This document shows, piece after piece, positions 8,364 through 17,709 of a stretch of 64,000 bases of DNA. The position numbers and the translations under genes are program-made. The notes below the pieces were generated by a model. The model saw only the letters and a program-made list of their open reading frames with translations. It made no database searches and was not told where the DNA came from. How positions within the stretch are numbered: position 1 is the stretch's first letter; every line of letters starts with the position of its first letter. This DNA comes from DASZIT01 sp963770635 (GTDB lineage Bacteria; Actinomycetota; Acidimicrobiia; Acidimicrobiales; RAAP-2), in assembly GCA_963770635.1 (NCBI GenBank), contig CAVYQI010000002.1:62001-126000 (forward strand), given 5' to 3'.

Positions 8364-9881
8364 CTACCCGAATGCGTCGACCAGTGCCGAGTCCACCGCC
8401 GGCTCGGGTTCGATCACCTCGTCGGCTTGTACATCCTGGCGGGACGCCCGGATGAGCGTGGAGGCGGCGCCGGCGGCAAGCAACAACAGGATCGCGCTCA
8501 CGGTGAAGGCGGTCGTGTAGCCGTGGACGACGGCCACCCGGGCCTCGGTGGTGGTATGCACGTGGCTGGCCACGAAGGTCGCAGCCGCAGAGGCGGCGAT
8601 GGTGTTGAGGAGGGCGGTGCCGAGCGAGCTGCCGACCTGCTGGGTGGTGTTGACCAGGGCGCTGGCCACCCCGGCGTCCTTCGGGTCCACCCCGACCAGC
8701 GCGGTGCTGCTCATCGGGACGAAGGCCATGCCCATACCCAGGCTGACGATGATCTCCGGAAAGAGGACGTGGGAAAGATAGGAGCTGTCGACCCCCAGCC
8801 GGGTGAACCAGGCGAGACCCACCGTGCCCATGATCAACCCGAACGTCATCAGCGGTCGGGGCCCGTACCTTGGTAGCAGTCGACTGGCGATGGCGGCGCC
8901 GAGGATGATCCCGCCGGAGAACGGCAGGAAGGCGAACCCGGTCCTGAGCGCCGAGTAACCCAGCGTTCCCTGGAAGAAGTAGGTGAGGAACAGGAAGGTG
9001 CCGAGCATGGCCCCCCCGACCAGGAGGGCGGCCAGGAAGGCGCCGCCTCGATTCCGGTCGAGCACCACCCGCAAGGGCAGCAACGGATGGGGTGATCTCA
9101 GCTCGATTCTCACGAAGACGGCCAGCATCGCCACCGCACCGAGCAGAAGGGCGACGGTGACCGGCGCCGCCCATCCGCTGGTTCCGGCGGTGGTGAACCC
9201 GTAGACGAGCAGGAACAGCCCGGCGGTGACGGAGACCGCTCCCGGGATGTCGTATCCGGACCGGGATTCCGCCCGGCTCTCGTTGATGAAACGGCTGGCG
9301 GCAAAGGCGGCCAGAAGGGCGATGGGCACGTTGATGAGCAACGTCCAGCGCCACGACGCCAGCTGGGTGAGCGTCCCCCCGAGGACGAGGCCGATGGCCG
9401 CGCCGCCTCCAGCGATCCCGCCGTAGACACCGAAAGCCCGCGCCCGCTCGTGGGGCTCGGTGAAGGTGATGGTCAGCAGCGACAGGGCGGCGGGGGCCAT
9501 GACCGCGGCGAAAGCACCCTGCAGGGCGCGGGCGCCGAAGAGCATGGCCGAGTTCTGGGCGAGCCCGCCGAGGGCGGAGGCGCCGGCGAAGCCGATCAAC
9601 CCGTAGAAGAACATTCGGCGCCGGCCCAGGTAGTCGGCGATCCGGCCGCCGAGGAGGAGGAGGCTGCCGAAGGCCAGGGTGTAGGCGCTCATCACCCACT
9701 GGCGGTTGGCGATCGAGATGTGCAGCGCCTTCTGGGCCGACGGGAGCGCGACGATCACTACCGACGCATCGAGCACGATCATCAGTTGGGCCACGGCGAT
9801 CACGGCCAGGGCCCAGAAGCGACGGGGGTCGAGCCCTGCCGCCGGCTGGCTTGCGGTTGGAGCGATTTCGGTGGTTGTCAT
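8364..9881 (-). CDS. DHA2-family MFS drug exporter
   Basis: 505 residues, about 14 transmembrane helices, EmrB/QacA type proton antiporter. Seen: LDASVVIVALP in helix 1 (motif D1), GGRIADYLGRRRM (motif A) between helices 2 and 3, and ALVNTTQQVGSSLGTALL near the C-terminus. ATG at 9881 follows AGGAGG. It is transcribed divergently from a TetR gene across an intergenic region with two palindromic operators, so it is probably the repressor's target. Substrate not predictable. Confidence 0.88.
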   Translation of the reverse strand: MTTTEIAPTASQPAAGLDPRRFWALAVIAVAQLMIVLDASVVIVALPSAQKALHISIANRQWVMSAYTLAFGSLLLLGGRIADYLGRRRMFFYGLIGFAGASALGGLAQNSAMLFGARALQGAFAAVMAPAALSLLTITFTEPHERARAFGVYGGIAGGGAAIGLVLGGTLTQLASWRWTLLINVPIALLAAFAASRFINESRAESRSGYDIPGAVSVTAGLFLLVYGFTTAGTSGWAAPVTVALLLGAVAMLAVFVRIELRSPHPLLPLRVVLDRNRGGAFLAALLVGGAMLGTFLFLTYFFQGTLGYSALRTGFAFLPFSGGIILGAAIASRLLPRYGPRPLMTFGLIMGTVGLAWFTRLGVDSSYLSHVLFPEIIVSLGMGMAFVPMSSTALVGVDPKDAGVASALVNTTQQVGSSLGTALLNTIAASAAATFVASHVHTTTEARVAVVHGYTTAFTVSAILLLLAAGAASTLIRASRQDVQADEVIEPEPAVDSALVDAFG

Positions 9882-9964
9882 TTTGTGCCTCCTGGTGCCC
9901 GATTGCGACCTCCGCCCCTGGTCCCAGGCTTTTGCTGGTCTTTCGGGAGAAAACTCGCTATAGT

Positions 9965-9980
9965 CGGAACCGCGGTTCCG
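9965..9980. promoter_or_regulatory. TetR operator 1 (perfect palindrome)
   Basis: CGGAACCGCGGTTCCG is a perfect 16-bp palindrome between the divergent exporter and TetR genes. It shares the half-site CGGAAC/GTTCCG with a second palindrome centred 32 bp away, about three helical turns. Confidence 0.75.
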
Positions 9981-9995
9981 CTTATGGAAGACTAT

Positions 9996-10013
9996 ACGGA
10001 ACGGTCGTTCCGT
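9996..10013. promoter_or_regulatory. TetR operator 2
   Basis: ACGGAAC-GGTC-GTTCCGT, 7-bp arms with a 4-base centre, 17 bases before the TetR ATG. The same half-sites as operator 1 suggest that two dimers bind and control both directions. Confidence 0.75.
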
Positions 10014-10030
10014 TTGTCAAGGACATCCGA

Positions 10031-10693
10031 ATGTTGAAATTGAGCCAAGGGGGCGCAGTGGGCACCGGGGGTGCGGCAACCGAAATCCAGGTCGATGACG
10101 TCGCTCCGGATTCGGAGGCGGCCGAGCAGCGCCCGATGCGCGCCGATGCGGTCAAGAATCGAGCCCGCATTCTGCAGGCGGCCGAGGAAGTATTTGCCGC
10201 CAACGGACTTTCCGCTCCGATCGACATGGTGGCCGAGCAGGCCGGAGTCGGGGTCGGCACCGTTTACCGGCACTTTCCCACCAAGGAGGCCCTCTTCGAG
10301 GCCATCGTGCTGACGGGTCTACAGGAGCTGGTCGAGGCGGCAACCGCGCCCGCTGACGATCAGGATGCTGGCGAGGCGTTTTTCGCGTTTATTCGCTCGT
10401 TCGCCAGCAAGGTGTCGATCAAGCACGACCTCATCGACGCACTCAGCGCGGCAGGTATTGACATCAAGTCTCAGTGCGCCATGACTGTTGAAGATCTCGA
10501 AGCCGGAGTCGATCGCATGACCCGGCGGGCCGAAGCCGCCGGTGCGGTGCGCCCAGGTGTCACCACCCAGGAGGTGATCGGCCTGGTGGTCGGCGTGTGC
10601 AAGGCGGTGGACCTCTCATCCGCGGACGATGCTTCTCGTGACCGGATGGTGGACATCGTCTGTGACGGTCTCAGAGTTCCGTCTCCCACCTGA
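10031..10693 (+). CDS. TetR-family repressor
   Basis: 220 residues. The N-terminal helix-turn-helix is RILQAAEEVFAANG...IDMVAEQAGVGVGTVYRHFPTKEALFEAI, the canonical TetR DNA-binding domain, starting about 40 residues in. The C-terminal ligand domain resembles TetR_C regions of multidrug-exporter repressors. Start ATG at 10031; a shorter version could start at ATG 10136. It lies between two DHA2 exporters and divergently from the first. The twin palindromes upstream suggest autoregulation. Confidence 0.87.
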   Translation: MLKLSQGGAVGTGGAATEIQVDDVAPDSEAAEQRPMRADAVKNRARILQAAEEVFAANGLSAPIDMVAEQAGVGVGTVYRHFPTKEALFEAIVLTGLQELVEAATAPADDQDAGEAFFAFIRSFASKVSIKHDLIDALSAAGIDIKSQCAMTVEDLEAGVDRMTRRAEAAGAVRPGVTTQEVIGLVVGVCKAVDLSSADDASRDRMVDIVCDGLRVPSPT

Positions 10694-10851
10694 CCTCGGT
10701 AGCCAAGGGCTGGTTCACCGGCGGTTCGGTTATGGGAATAGCTGCTGCGGCCGGTGTGTTCGAACTTTTTGGGCGTGAGTCGAGATTCCCGCGCCAGAGG
10801 CTCAATACGAATGCATAGAGATGTCCGCCGGCTGCCGGCGTGGAGGGCAGG

Positions 10852-11175
10852 ATGAGCACGATCGAAGTACCCGACGTTGCACTCGGCACTATTGCTACCA
10901 GTCGGGAGATGCGTCGGGTAACCGCGGAGTTGTACGAGGTGGCCGCCGCAGTAGACCGCGTGAGTGAGGTTTCCCATCCGAGCATGGAGCTTCTCGAGGC
11001 GAGCCGTGCCATCCGGAGTGCGCTTGTCTCCTTGAGCAATTCGAGCGGGTTTCGCGATGACGGGATCCCGGTACCAATGTCTGCCGCGGGCGGAATAACG
11101 TTGCAGGACGCTTGGATAGCGGCTCGCCCGGCGGAACCCTCGGATGCCGGTAGATCGTCATGGTTGGATGACTGA
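10852..11175 (+). CDS. Hypothetical protein
   Basis: 107 residues, not recognised. ATG at 10852 follows GGAGGGCAGG, a good ribosome site; an in-frame GTG at 10840 is less likely. The N-terminal 65 residues are helical and amphipathic (TSREMRRVTAELYEVAAAVDRV, ASRAIRSALVSLSNS); the C-terminus is rich in Pro, Ser and Asp. It sits between the TetR gene and a second exporter on the same strand. No function proposed. Confidence 0.5.
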   Translation: MSTIEVPDVALGTIATSREMRRVTAELYEVAAAVDRVSEVSHPSMELLEASRAIRSALVSLSNSSGFRDDGIPVPMSAAGGITLQDAWIAARPAEPSDAGRSSWLDD

Positions 11176-11238
11176 TTTTGTCGAGTTGACCCTTTATTGT
11201 CAGAGGCAGGAAATGTAGGGATCACAGGAAGGGACAGG

Positions 11239-12837
11239 ATGTCGAACCTGGTTCGCCCGGCGACTACATCCTCGGTCCCTGATGGGATGGCAAGCGACGG
11301 CTCGCCCGCTCGTCACCGGTGGGCGACGCTGGCTGTCCTCTGCGTCACCCTTTTGCTCATCAGCCTCGACAACACCGTGCTCAACGTGGCTTTGCCGACG
11401 ATCGTGCGCAGTCTCGGAGCCAGCTCCAGCCAACTCCAGTGGATGGTGGACGCTTACGCAGTGGTCTTCGCCGGTTTGTTGTTGTCGCTCGGGGCGCTCG
11501 GCGACCGCGCCGGGCGAAAATGGGTCTTCATGGGAGGGCTGGCGGTTTTCGGTGGTGGCTCGGCGTTTGCCGCCTGGTCAGGGAGCCCGGACCGTCTGAC
11601 TGTTGCCCGTGGAGTGATGGGCGTCGGGGCGGCAGCCCTGATGCCGTGCACGCTGTCGATCCTCACCAACGTCTTCACTCAGGAGAAGGAGCGGGTACGA
11701 GCCATTGGCATCTGGTCGGGTGCGACCGGTCTCGGCGTCGCCCTCGGGCCGATCCTCGGCGGGATCCTCCTGGCCCACTTCTGGTGGGGGTCGGTCTTCC
11801 TGGTCAATGTGCCCGTCGCCATCCTCGGATTGATCGCGGCCATCTGGTTGGTGCCCAACTCCCGCAACCCGGCCTCCACCCGGCCCGACCCGATCGGCGC
11901 GTTCCTCTCCATCCTCGGAGGGGGCTCGCTCCTGTGGGGCATCATCGAGGCTCCCGGTCGGGGATGGTCGTCGCCGCTGATCGTGGGTTCGTTGGGCGCG
12001 GCGGCCATATTGATCGCCGCCTTCGTTGTGTGGGAGCGGCGGATCGACCACCCGATGTTGCCCCTTCGGTTCTTCGCCAGCCGCCGCTACAGCGTGGCCA
12101 TCGCCGCGCTGGCCCTGGTGCTTTTCGCATTGTTGGGCATGTTCTTCGTGATGACCCAATACCTCCAATTCGTACTCGGCTACAGCCCGCTCGAGGCTGG
12201 GGTACGGATCGCGCCGGTCGCCCTTGCCCTGTTGGTCATCGCGCCACTGTCCGTCGTGGCCGCCCATCGGTTCGGGAGCAAGGTGGTGATCGTCACCGGC
12301 ATGGTCCTCATCGCCCTCGGGCTCGGTCTGCTGTCGCGGACCACGGTCGCCGGCACCTACCGCGACTGCATTGCCGCCTTCCTGGTGCTCGGCGTAGGGG
12401 TCGCCCTCGCCCTGGCTCCCTCGACGGAATCGGTGATGGGATCGCTGCCGAAGGAGGAGGCCGGTGTCGGGTCCGCCACCAATGACACCGCCATGCAACT
12501 GGGCGGCGCCCTCGGGGTCGGCGTGCTCGGCACCGCGCTCATTCTGCGTTACCAGCACCTGGTTTCCCCGATCGTGGCCCACGTCGGCGTGCCCGCCGGC
12601 GTCCAGGGCCTGATCAAGAGCTCGCTGGGGGCGGCCCTAGCGGTGTCCCAGCATGCTCCCCCGGCCCTCGGGAGCCAGCTGGCCCTGCTCGCCCGCCGCT
12701 CGTTCATCTCCGGAATGGACCTGGCCCTGATGATCGCCACCGGGGTGGTGGCGGTGGCCGCGGTGCTGGTGCTGGTCCTGCTGCCGAACCAGGGGTCAGG
12801 TCCCGCCGCGGTGGAAGTACCGGAGGCCATTATCTAG
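11239..12837 (+). CDS. DHA2-family MFS exporter
   Basis: 532 residues, about 14 helices. SLDNTVLNVALP in helix 1, GALGDRAGRKWVFMGG (motif A), GVGAAALMPCTLSIL (motif C-like) and FWWGSVFLVNVP place it in the EmrB/QacA group. ATG at 11239 follows AGGAAGGGA. It is close in sequence to the exporters at 33.0 and 61.6 kb, so these may be paralogues. The stop overlaps the convergent modC stop region by 4 bases. Confidence 0.88.
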   Translation: MSNLVRPATTSSVPDGMASDGSPARHRWATLAVLCVTLLLISLDNTVLNVALPTIVRSLGASSSQLQWMVDAYAVVFAGLLLSLGALGDRAGRKWVFMGGLAVFGGGSAFAAWSGSPDRLTVARGVMGVGAAALMPCTLSILTNVFTQEKERVRAIGIWSGATGLGVALGPILGGILLAHFWWGSVFLVNVPVAILGLIAAIWLVPNSRNPASTRPDPIGAFLSILGGGSLLWGIIEAPGRGWSSPLIVGSLGAAAILIAAFVVWERRIDHPMLPLRFFASRRYSVAIAALALVLFALLGMFFVMTQYLQFVLGYSPLEAGVRIAPVALALLVIAPLSVVAAHRFGSKVVIVTGMVLIALGLGLLSRTTVAGTYRDCIAAFLVLGVGVALALAPSTESVMGSLPKEEAGVGSATNDTAMQLGGALGVGVLGTALILRYQHLVSPIVAHVGVPAGVQGLIKSSLGAALAVSQHAPPALGSQLALLARRSFISGMDLALMIATGVVAVAAVLVLVLLPNQGSGPAAVEVPEAII

Positions 12838-13950
12838 GTCGGATCGCGACCCGGGGTCGATCCGAGTGGGCGCAATCGGTCGTCAGCGCGGTAGACGTCG
12901 ATCTGGGTGGCCTTGACCGACGCCCACACCGGCGACCCCGTCGGTGAGGCCGAGCTCGGCCATCGCCACCGTGGTGATCTCCGCCGTCACCGGGATCGGA
13001 GCCGTCGAGGACGCACCCGGGCCCGGTCGCCCATGCAGATGCACCTCGGCCACCCGGGTGGACCAGGTGTTGCGCGGGCTCCCGCCCGGCGGGACCAGGT
13101 AGAGGGCGATGTCCCGTGGGTGCGATGACCGCCAGCATGTCCCCGCTTCGCCGGACTCGGCGGTCTCGAGGGTGGTCCCGTCGTCAAGCACCAGGCGGGT
13201 GCCGCCGGCACGGCCCCGGATGCAGGTTGAGCCCCATCAGCTCGGCGACGTAGCCGGTGCGCGGACGGGCGGTCACCTCCGCCGAAGCGTCCCCTGCTGC
13301 ACCAGCCGCCCGCCTCGATGATGACCAGCCGATCGGCGATGGCGGCGGCGTCGAGCGGGTCGTGGGTCACCATCACGCACGATCCCCCGGAAACCGAGGG
13401 AGATGCCGGCGGAGCTGGTGGCGCATCGAGCCACGGATACCGGCGTCGAGGGCGGCCATCGGCTCGTCGAGCAGCAGGAGCCGCGGATCGGTGGCCAGGG
13501 CCCGGGCCAGCGCCACCCGCTGGGCCTGCTCCGCCCGAGAGCTGGCCGGGTCTCGACTGCGCCTTGTCGCGCCAGGCCCATCCGGTCGAGCCACTCGAGG
13601 GCCTGTCGGGCGGCGTCGGCCTTGGCGGTGCCCCGGCTCCGGGGCCCGAAGGCGACGTTGGCCACCGCGCGTCAGGTGAGGGAAGAGCAAGTAGTCCTGG
13701 AACACCATCCCGCACGATCGATGTTCGGGAGGGACCAGGACCTTGGCGCACCGGGTCGTCGAGCACCACGCCGTCGAGCACGATCCGACCACCGGAGAGC
13801 GGCTGGAGACCGGCCAGCGCCCGGAGGAGGGTCGTCTTGCCACTGCCGTTGGGACCGAGCACGGCGACCACCTCGCCATCGGCCACGTCCAGGTGCAGCC
13901 GTTCGCTCGAACGTCCCGACGGTGACCTCGACCTCGGCGTCGAGGCTCAC
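12834..13950 (-). pseudogene. modC: Molybdate ABC transporter ATPase, many frameshifts
   Basis: Reconstructed ModC, the ATPase that powers molybdate import. Pieces in all three minus frames follow each other in family order: Walker A LGPNGSGKTTL, Q-loop MVFQDYLLFPHL, NVAFGPRSRG, signature QLSGG, Walker B RLLLLDEPMAALD, switch VMVTHDPLDAAAIAD, then a TOBE tail (RDIALYLVPPGG). About ten shifts occur in 1.1 kb and the residues continue across each, so extra bases from sequencing are more likely than decay. The GTG start at 13950 overlaps the modB stop (GTGA). The reconstructed frame ends at 12834. Confidence 0.78.
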
Positions 13951-14751
13951 GGGCTGATCGCACCCAGCCACCGCCCCCGCAGCGAGACCAGGACCACGAT
14001 GGAGACGGCCAGCAGGGCCAGTGACAGGGCGATGGCCACGTGTTCGTTCTCCTGGAGGGCCAGGTAGACGGCCAGCGGGCAGGGTCTGGGTCCGCCCCTG
14101 GATGTCGCCGGCAAAGGTGATGGTGGCGCCGAACTCCCCGAGGGCCCGGGCCCAGGTGAGTGCGGCCCCGGCCACCAGCGACGGGGCGATCATCGGGAAG
14201 GGTCACCCGCCGGAAGGTGGTCCACCGCCCGGCCCCCAGATTGGCCGCCGCCTCCTCGTACCGCGTGTCCATCGAGCGCAGGGCGGCTTCCACGGTGATG
14301 ATCAGGAAGGGCATGGCCACGAAGGTCTCGGCCAGTACCGCACCGGCGGTGCTGAAGGTGAACTGGACCCCGAACCAGTCATAGAGGGGCCGACCGAGGA
14401 ACCCGTCGCGGCCGAAGGCGAGGAGCAGCGCCACCCCGCCGACCACCGGCGGTAGGACCATCGGCAGGATGGTCAGGGCCCGGACCAGGTTCCGTCCGGG
14501 GAAGTCGGTGCGGGCCAGCACCCAGGCCAGCGGGACGCCGAACACCAGGGACAGGCCGGTGGCCCACAGAGAGCAGATCAGCGACAGTTTGAGGGCATCG
14601 ACGGCCACCGGGTTGGACAGGTCCGACCACAGGGTCGACCACGAGGCCTTGGTGAGCAACCCGACGAGGGGAACCGCCAGGAACGCCACCGTGACGGTGG
14701 CCACCACCAGGGCAGACTGGCGGCCGGAGTGCTCCGCGTCGGGGTGGCCAC
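13947..14751 (-). pseudogene. modB: Molybdate ABC transporter permease, frameshifted
   Basis: Reconstructed ModB inner-membrane permease, about 265 residues. Visible: FLAVPLVGLLTKASW, SLVFGVPLAWVLARTDFPG, LPMVLPPVVGGVALLLAFG, then LVAGAALTWARALGEFGATITFAGD (the EAA-type loop that docks on ModC), ending LRGRWLGAISP. Shifts near 14724, 14207 and 14089 each read as one extra base, for example CCCG before ATGATC. The likely GTG start at 14751 lies 13 bases after the modA stop; the end overlaps modC. Confidence 0.78.
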
Positions 14752-14764
14752 CAGCTCAGCGATC

Positions 14765-15605
14765 TCAGTGGGCGGGCAGGAAGCTGGCCGCCTGCAGCAC
14801 CCGTTGTCCGGTCGGACCCAGCACGTAGGCGATCCAGGCCAGGGCCAGACGCCGGATCTTGGGTCCACTTGATGACGCCGATCGGATAGCTGGTGGTGAC
14901 GTTCTTCGAGGCCGGAATCGGGATGCCCACGCCCTGGCTCCCGACGGACTTGGCGTTGGTCACGTACACGATGGCGGCATCGGCGTCGCCGGTGGTGACC
15001 TCGGCCAGGGTGGAGTCCACGTCCTGGCCCCAGCGTGATCTTGGAGGTGGGGATGGTGACCCCGGCTCTTTTGGAGCGCCTCGGCGGCGGTGGCACCGCA
15101 GGGCGCACTGCTCACGCAGATGGCCACCACGTTGGCCTTGGTCAGGTCGGCCAGGGAGTGGATGCCGAGCGGGTTCCCTGGCTTGACCACGATCTCCAGG
15201 CTGTTCCGGGCGAAGATCACCGGCTGTTCCCGTGATGTCGCCGGCCTGCTGCACCGTCGTCATGTTGGCCGGGGCAGCCGAGGCGAACACGTCGGCCGGC
15301 GCACCTTGGTGGATCTGGGTGGCCAGCGTTCCTGACGACCCGAAGTTGAAGGTGATGGTGGTCCCGGGGTGGGCCGCCTGGAACATGGTGCCGAGCTGGC
15401 CGAAGGCGTCGGTGAGCGACGACGCCGCCGACACGGTGATCGACCCGGTCAACTTCGGGGCGGCGGTGGTGGTGTTCGTCGATCCATTCGAACCCCCGCA
15501 GGCGGCCGCGACCACGGTGAAGGCGGCGAGTGATGCGGCCACCGACACCCGCCGGGGAGTCGGGCTCGGATGCCGGCGTTGGCTCAGGGTGGCTCCTTTG
15601 GTCAT
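14765..15605 (-). pseudogene. modA: Molybdate-binding protein, frameshifted
   Basis: Reconstructed periplasmic-type molybdate-binding lipoprotein. Signal peptide with lipobox VVAAACGGS, then SITVSAASSLTDAF and FNFGSSGTLATQIHQGAPADVFASA, which carry the oxyanion-binding Ser residues of ModA. Later pieces are NSLEIVVKPGNPLGI, VDSTLAEVTTGDADAAIVYVT and FLPAH at the end. Shifts near 15227, 15067, 15031 and 14849 each become in-frame on removing one base. The ATG at 15605 overlaps the stop of the ModE-like gene, so one operon is likely. Confidence 0.82.
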
Positions 15606-16000
15606 CCCGGCGGTACCTCGATCATGACGTAGGTGGACTTGACCACTGCGGTGGCCAGATCGCCCTCCTCCAACCGGAGCTCGTCGGCCGCCTCCCGGGT
15701 GAGGAGCGAGACGATCCGGAAACGACCGGCGCGGATCTCGATGATGGCGGTGAGCGTGTCCCGCTCGACCCGGGTGACCACGCCGCGGAAACGGTTCCGG
15801 GCCGACTGGGACAGGAGCTGATCGGGGGCATACGCCTCCTGTTGATCACGGACGAAGCGGACCAGCGAGGCCCCGTCCACCATCCGGTGGCCGCCTTCGG
15901 AACGCACCGTGTCGAGCTGGCCCTCGTCGCACCAGCGGCGGACGGTGTCGGCGCTGACCCCGAGGAGATCTACCAGCTGACCAGGTCGGTACTGGGTCAC
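15602..16000 (-). CDS. ModE-like regulator: HTH plus molybdate-binding TOBE domain
   Basis: 132 residues. Residues 1-60 are a MerR/excisionase-type helix-turn-helix (YRPGQLVDLLGVSADTVRRWCDEGQL...GGHRMVDG). Residues 68-130 are a Mop/TOBE domain (ARNRFRGVVTRVERDTLTAIIEI...LRLEEGDLATAVVKSTYVMIEV) that binds molybdate or tungstate. First gene of the mod operon, overlapping modA by 4 bases. It probably senses molybdate and adjusts modABC transcription. Enteric ModE has a winged-helix domain instead, so this is the actinobacterial design. Confidence 0.87.
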   Translation of the reverse strand: MTQYRPGQLVDLLGVSADTVRRWCDEGQLDTVRSEGGHRMVDGASLVRFVRDQQEAYAPDQLLSQSARNRFRGVVTRVERDTLTAIIEIRAGRFRIVSLLTREAADELRLEEGDLATAVVKSTYVMIEVPPG

Positions 16001-16102
16001 CGCCTCGAGGCTAGCCAGAAAACCTCGTACATGTCGAATAAAAAAGAGAGTTAGGCCTGTAAATACGGCCTTGTAGCCCGATAATCGTTGAGAACCCGAG
16101 AA

Positions 16103-16627
16103 TTAGCCCTCCGCCCGCATCTGACCGTCATCCGACCGCTGCCAGCTCCCGGAGCGCCCACCGGTCTTGCGCCAGAGGGTGAGGGCTTCGATGGATGCGA
16201 ACGGATCGGCGGCGAGGATGGGCTGGATCAGCACCAGGGCGGTGGCGGCGCAGGCGGTGAGGGCCTCCATCTCCACCCCGGTCCGCTCGGTGATCTCGGC
16301 CACCGCGGTGACCCGGAAACCCTCCGGCACCGACTCGACCTCGACGGTCACGCCGTCGATCCGGATCGGATGGCAGAGGGGAATCAGCGACGAGGTCTTC
16401 TTGGCCGCCAGCATGCCCGAGAAGCGGGCAGATTCGATGAGGTCGGCGGCCTCCAGCGGATCGGCGAGAAGGACGGCCATGTCCGCCGACGTCCGCACGC
16501 AGCACCGAGCCTCGGCCACCCGCCGGGTCGGGGTCTTGCCGGTGACATCGACCATGTGGGCCTTGCCGTGCTCGTCGACGTGGGTGAGCCGGCCGTTCGA
16601 CTCTTCCTGGTCGGCAGGGCCCGCCAT
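16103..16627 (-). CDS. moaC: Cyclic pyranopterin monophosphate synthase
   Basis: 174 residues from ATG 16627. It turns the MoaA product into cPMP, the first stable molybdopterin precursor. Family marks: LTHVDEHGKAHMVDV, GMLAAKKTSSLIPLCHPI, ITERTGVEMEALTACAATAL, with active-site Lys, His and Asp/Glu residues in the expected places. The start is 2 bases after the moaA stop. It is the last gene of the moaE-moeA-moaA-moaC operon. Confidence 0.94.
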   Translation of the reverse strand: MAGPADQEESNGRLTHVDEHGKAHMVDVTGKTPTRRVAEARCCVRTSADMAVLLADPLEAADLIESARFSGMLAAKKTSSLIPLCHPIRIDGVTVEVESVPEGFRVTAVAEITERTGVEMEALTACAATALVLIQPILAADPFASIEALTLWRKTGGRSGSWQRSDDGQMRAEG

Positions 16628-16629
16628 CC

Positions 16630-17709
16630 CTAGCCGCCGATCATCGACATCGAACGCACCGGTCGCAGGAACCCCGGCTCGTTGATCCCGTGGCCGGGAA
16701 GCTTGCCCCACACCGCCCGACGGAACAGCAGCGCCAACTCGGCATCGGTCCCGCCTTCACGCAGCAGGTCGCGTACCGCATGCTCATCGTCGGAGAAGAG
16801 GCAGTTGCGGATGGCGCCGTCGGCCGTCAGCCGCAGCCGATTGCAGCTTCCACAGAAGGGCTGGCTCACGCTGGAGACGAGCCCGATCTCGCCGCCGCCG
16901 TCGGTGAACCGGAACCGCTCGGCCGGCGCCGGACCCCGGTGGTCGCCGGCTGGCTCGAGGGGCCAGACCGCCGAAATCCGCTCGAAGACCTCACGGCCGG
17001 GAACCAACTGGTCGCGGTCCCAGGTTTCGTCGGCGTCGAGCGGCATGAATTCGATGAAGCGGACGATGCGACCGGTGTCGCGGGCAAAGGCGGCGAAGTC
17101 GAGGATCTCGTCGTCGTTGCGCCCCCGGAGGAGGACCACGTTCACCTTCAGCGGGGAGAGCTCAGCCGACTCGGCCGCTTCCATGGCCCGCAGGACGGTG
17201 TCGAGATCACCCCGACGACGGATCGATTCGAACCGGTCGGCTCGCAGTGAGTCGCAGCTGACGTTCACCCGCCGGAGACCGGCGGTGGCCAGGGTGCCGG
17301 CCATCGACGTCAGGCGCATGCCGTTGGTGGTGAGGGCCAGGTCCTCGAACCCGATGGCGGCCAGTTGGGCCACCAGGGCAGGAAGACCCTTGCGGACCAG
17401 CGGCTCGCCGCCGGTGAGCCGAATCGACGAGACCCCGAGTCCATTCGCCACCCGGGCAACCCGGACGATCTCCTCGATGGAGAGAAGGGCGGCCGGGGGG
17501 AGGAAGGTCATGCCGTCTTCGGACATGCAGTAGGTGCAGCGCAGGTTGCAGCGGTCGGTGACCGAGATGCGCAGGTCGTCGTGGACCCGCCCGTAGCTGT
17601 CCGTCAACGGGCCCTCCAACGGCATGGCTCCCGGTGACGGCATCCCGGACTGGGCCTTCCCCCGTCGCCCGGGTCCGGACGAGATGGCGATGGGCACCCC
17701 GGTCACCAT
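16630..17709 (-). CDS. moaA: GTP 3',8-cyclase
   Basis: 359 residues from ATG 17709. Radical-SAM enzyme that rearranges GTP in the first step of Moco synthesis. The N-terminal cluster motif is CNLRCTYC and the C-terminal cluster is CGSCNRLRLTADGAIRNC. SAM/GTP contacts lie in LTGGEPLVRKG and NVSCDSL. The C-terminus ends SMSMIGG, near the GG-type tail seen in MoaA. The start overlaps the moeA stop by 7 bases; an ATG about 20 codons further in is also possible. Confidence 0.94.
   Translation of the reverse strand: MVTGVPIAISSGPGRRGKAQSGMPSPGAMPLEGPLTDSYGRVHDDLRISVTDRCNLRCTYCMSEDGMTFLPPAALLSIEEIVRVARVANGLGVSSIRLTGGEPLVRKGLPALVAQLAAIGFEDLALTTNGMRLTSMAGTLATAGLRRVNVSCDSLRADRFESIRRRGDLDTVLRAMEAAESAELSPLKVNVVLLRGRNDDEILDFAAFARDTGRIVRFIEFMPLDADETWDRDQLVPGREVFERISAVWPLEPAGDHRGPAPAERFRFTDGGGEIGLVSSVSQPFCGSCNRLRLTADGAIRNCLFSDDEHAVRDLLREGGTDAELALLFRRAVWGKLPGHGINEPGFLRPVRSMSMIGG

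Noticed and set aside
16030..16080. GGCC-N9-GGCC element upstream of the ModE-like gene, possible Mo operator or riboswitch
   Set aside because: Arms of only four bases and no match to the Moco riboswitch core that I can see; too weak to call.
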